Assembly: GCA_050952065.1 (NCBI GenBank)
Contig: JBMNKF010000003.1
Span: 1-64,000, forward strand
DNA: 64,000 bases
From: JAXGZG01 sp050952065
GTDB taxonomy: Bacteria > Bacillota > Sulfobacillia > Fermentithermobacillales > Fermentithermobacillaceae
Reading direction: 5' to 3'
Shown: positions 61,348 to 64,000 of the stretch, piece after piece
How the letters are laid out: the number at the start of each line of letters is the position of its first letter
Position numbering within the stretch: position 1 is the stretch's first letter
Program-made: the position numbers and the translations under genes
Notes under the pieces: generated by a model
What the model was told of the DNA's origin: nothing
Seen by the model: the letters and a program-made list of their open reading frames with translations, nothing else
The model's database searches: none

Positions 61348-62535
61348 TTGGAAGCCCAGTCTATCGTAGAAGACCTTGCCGCAGTCATAAAGCGTCCCAT
61401 CACTCTGGAAGACGCTTCGGGGCGCCTCATTGCCTATTCGGTCCACGATGTGCCCGTTGATAGCGTTCGCTTGGAAACGCTCCTTCGAAAAGGCATTTCC
61501 CATTCTACCAGAGAGGCTCTGACTAGCAGAGGAGTGTACCGACTCATAGACGGAACGGGCGGCATCACTGTTGTGCCCGGAATCCCCGAAATTGGCTTCG
61601 AACCAAGAGTAGCTATGGCCATTAGACGCGAGTCAGAGGTGCTTGGGTACTTGTGGGTTGCCTGCGGTCAAGAACCGATCTCGGCAGAAGCCGAACACGC
61701 TGTTTTGGAGGCTGCGCGTCTTCTCAGCAGGCAACTGGCGAAGGCTCGACCCGAAGGCCGGACCAAATCATTAGGTCAGGAATCGGATCTGGTTAAGGAC
61801 CTTGTGGGTGGCGTTCTGCGCGATGACTCGGAGGTAAGGGCTAGGGTGCGCGAGACAGGCTGGCAGCTGATCCCCTGGTTCCAGGTACTAGTGATCCACC
61901 ATATGCCTGTGTCGGCGAAACCGGTATCTTGGTACCTCGGAGAACTACTGTCGGCCCTCGGTGATAGATACGGGCATCCCCTGGCAGGGTTTGTGGACGG
62001 CCGCGGAGTTGTAGTGCTCTCAGGGTCAACCCGAAAGGCCCAAGGAGATATGGCTTCCAGCGTAAACGCCCGTATGTCTCGATGTGGCGAGCCTTTGGCA
62101 ATGGTCGGAGTTGGCGGCCTTCAGCACAGCGTGGGCGACATACAGGAGTCCTACGCAGAAGCGCTAAGGGCTATAGACCTGGGGGCAAGGGTGAGCCCCA
62201 AAGCGGCTTTTCTGGAGTACAGGTCGCTGGCCCCCTACGACCTTCTTCTCTGCATGGCGGCTTGCCCCATGTGCGGGTACTACGGTAGGGATGCCATCGA
62301 GAGACTCGTGACTTACGATTCCATGCACGGTCAAGGCCTTGTACAGACTCTGGAAGCCTACCTGGACTGGTATGGCAGGAGGAGAAAGGCTGCCGCACAG
62401 TTGAACGTTCATCCCAACACCCTCGATTACCGCATAAGGAAGATATCTGAGATTACCGGTTTGGACCTTGATGATCCTAGCGTGAGACTAACGCTCCACA
62501 TCTGGACAAAGGCGTTGTTGGTGTCCAAGCGGTGA
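61348..62535 (+). CDS. PucR/CdaR-family transcriptional regulator
   Basis: About 395 residues; TTG 61348 is four bases after GGGGGGCG. The N-terminal sensor region (about 1-150, LEAQSIVEDLAAVIKRPITL, DASGRLIAYSVHDVPVDSVR) is GAF-like. The middle GGDEF-like CdaR domain and the C-terminal helix-turn-helix (KAAAQLNVHPNTLDYRIRKI, SEITGLDLDDPSVRLTLHIW) are typical. Such proteins activate purine, proline, sugar-acid or amine catabolism genes. It follows the oxidase cluster on the same strand and is its likely regulator. Confidence 0.9.
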   Translation: MEAQSIVEDLAAVIKRPITLEDASGRLIAYSVHDVPVDSVRLETLLRKGISHSTREALTSRGVYRLIDGTGGITVVPGIPEIGFEPRVAMAIRRESEVLGYLWVACGQEPISAEAEHAVLEAARLLSRQLAKARPEGRTKSLGQESDLVKDLVGGVLRDDSEVRARVRETGWQLIPWFQVLVIHHMPVSAKPVSWYLGELLSALGDRYGHPLAGFVDGRGVVVLSGSTRKAQGDMASSVNARMSRCGEPLAMVGVGGLQHSVGDIQESYAEALRAIDLGARVSPKAAFLEYRSLAPYDLLLCMAACPMCGYYGRDAIERLVTYDSMHGQGLVQTLEAYLDWYGRRRKAAAQLNVHPNTLDYRIRKISEITGLDLDDPSVRLTLHIWTKALLVSKR

Positions 62536-62544
62536 GCCGCTTCG

Positions 62545-62562
62545 GCACCTTTACGAAGGTGC
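62545..62562. terminator. hairpin between convergent genes
   Basis: GCACCTT-TACG-AAGGTGC, a perfect seven-bp stem, lies between the PucR-type gene and the opposing glycosyltransferase gene. It lacks a T-run; a shared weak terminator is possible. Confidence 0.4.
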
Positions 62563-62595
62563 GGAATCTCAATGTGATAACCGGCATGGGACTCG

Positions 62596-64000
62596 CTATG
62601 GCACCCAAAGGAAGTCTTTCCCGGATGACCTTCTTGGGTGACTCATAGGTTCAGCTATCAACATGAATTCCTCTGCATAGAGATTTGGGCAGTACGGTCT
62701 GCTCGTGTATTGCCCCGCGCCTGGCACTCTTGGGGTTTTGGTGCCAGAGCCCGGTTCAGGCTCGGGTTCGAGCTTTCCTTGAGCATAGTCTCTGGGGATC
62801 GACAGCAACCTTTCTGTGAGGGGATTCGTCTCTGGATCGGGAAGATTCAGGAACCGCACCTCTGTCACTTGAAATCCCGAGTCCCAGAACCAACCTAACG
62901 CTTTTTCGGGAGAAGCTGTCGGCCCCCATGCCGGCCTCGGATAGGTACGTGGTTCTGCAGCCAAGAGAAGCGGCAAGATTCTCTCACTTGACCATGAGTT
63001 CCTGATGATAGCCACCATATGGGAATTGTCTGCCATGACGGCCCTTGTTTGCCTCAAGAACCTCCTGGGGTTTGTTGAGGCTTCCAGACACCACTGAGCC
63101 AGTACCAGGTCAAATTTCCCCTGGGAGTCAAGATCTGAGGGGATGTCTTTCATCTCCTTGAACACCGGTGCTCCACCGTTTCCTGACAGGTGAGTTAGCG
63201 CGACTTTCTTGAGACCTCGGTCTGCTTCGAGTCCCGTGACGCTTTCAGCGCCTTCCCATAGAGCTCTCAGGAGATTGGCGCCTGCCCTGCAACGAAGGTC
63301 AAGGACTCGTTTTCCCCGGGGGTCAATCGTTTCGAAGAATTCGGGACGCGGGTACGGGAAGTTGGGATCGTCAACTCCCCACTTTGCGCAGAAGCGGTTT
63401 GCAGTGGAGTCGAGAACGTACCGGGGATAACCGCTGTTGCTTGGGATGGTCGGGGATGCATAGGTGTTTGAGGTTAGTGAGATGTCGGATGACCTGGATA
63501 TACTGTGGGTACCGGTAGTGCTGTTGTGAACTAGGGTGTCGCCTGCTAGATAGACCGTACGACCCAAGAGAGCGGCCTTTAGGCAAATATCGTCGTCTTG
63601 GAACCTTCCCGGGCACAAGACTTCATCGAAACCTCTTGCCTCATGAAACAATTCTCTGCCTATGAGCATGGCATCGGAGCCTACGCTCACAGTTGGCCGC
63701 CATTTGCATGGATTACGTCTGTTGGACCTTCCTCCGACGGGAGCCTGACTGCACAGGGGTCCCACGATTCCTGCTCCCGTGTTCTCTATACAGGACAGCA
63801 TGTTCGTGAGCCATCCGGGGGGTCACCACAGTGCTGCCGTCCATGAACAATAGGTACTTGCCTCGAGCCTCCGCAGCAACCCGGTTCTTTACGCTGAACG
63901 GGTTTCTTGCACACTCTTTGCGGACAAATCTTATGTTGTCCTGTCCGGTAACCAAATCGTCAAGTTCGTGAAACGGAGGTTGCGTGGCTATGACCTCGTG
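62596..64000 (-). CDS. glycosyltransferase 2 - methyltransferase protein (partial, one frameshift)
   Basis: The gene runs off the right edge. The N-terminal part seen is a GT2 domain (NPFSVKNRVAAEARGKYLLF, MDGSTVVTP, then VGSDAMLIGRELFHEARGF and the DEVLCPGRFQDDDICLKA acidic site). A SAM-dependent methyltransferase domain follows (RVLDLRCRAGANLLRALWEG, FDLVLAQWCLEA). The frame changes at a run of six G (63817-63822 on the plus strand): removing one base joins TVVTP to GWLTNMLSC. The tail has a Glu/Pro repeat (LEPEPEPGSG). Such fusions build modified surface polysaccharides. Confidence 0.78.

Overview
The window looks like part of the chromosome of an endospore-forming, anaerobic Bacillota (Clostridia- or Limnochordia-like), possibly from an environmental assembly. 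The reasons are a CotF-type spore-coat ferritin-like protein, a SigI/RsgI sigma/anti-sigma pair, an AbrB/SpoVT-type regulator, a class II (B12) ribonucleotide reductase with NrdR, a TldD/TldE pair, a sodium-pump decarboxylase beta subunit, strong GGAGG ribosome binding sites and very frequent GTG/TTG starts. Many starts were chosen from the Shine-Dalgarno spacing rather than the longest frame.

Layout. 1-6.8 kb: a cut-off secreted sugar-dehydrogenase-like propeller, DNA-3-methyladenine glycosylase, an OsmC protein, a thioesterase, then nrdR-nrdJ. 7.1-17.4 kb: a type IV pilus operon (pilT, pilB, pilC, four pilin-like genes, pilM, pilN, pilO, pilD) in which pilB, pilC, pilM, probably pilN, and the PilX-like gene carry many small frameshifts. 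17.5-20.2 kb: two exported proteins of unknown function. 20.4-24.2 kb: a DapA/HOGA-type aldolase, homoserine dehydrogenase and a class V aminotransferase. 24.5-28.3 kb: a DinG helicase, a 62-bp-period repeat array and a helix-turn-helix/nuclease-like gene. 28.6-31 kb: rsgI and sigI. 31.3-35.4 kb: an AbrB regulator with a clear promoter, and a heterodimeric ABC exporter. 35.4-40.5 kb: repeat arrays, a large M28-like membrane protein lacking the metal ligands, and an AtpZ-like protein. 40.5-50.6 kb: a MurD-endonuclease III fusion, tldD/tldE, dnaE, a DUF2007-like protein and pfkA. 50.6-52.3 kb: a yybP-ykoY-like riboswitch with its terminator, ahead of oadB. 52.4-57.4 kb: cotF, two CPBP membrane proteins, tRNA-Leu(CAA) and small proteins. 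57.8-62.5 kb: a five-gene flavin/iron-sulfur amine-oxidase cluster and its PucR-type regulator. 62.6-64 kb: a cut-off glycosyltransferase/methyltransferase.

The most unusual property is the abundance of short-period tandem repeats (about 11, 18, 26, 31, 42, 62, 71, 73 and 109 bp) between genes and, in frame, inside genes (homoserine dehydrogenase, MurD, RsgI). Two large arrays at 26.9 and 36.0 kb share one 31-bp unit in opposite orientations. Functions are inferred from recognised family motifs only; no database search was possible.
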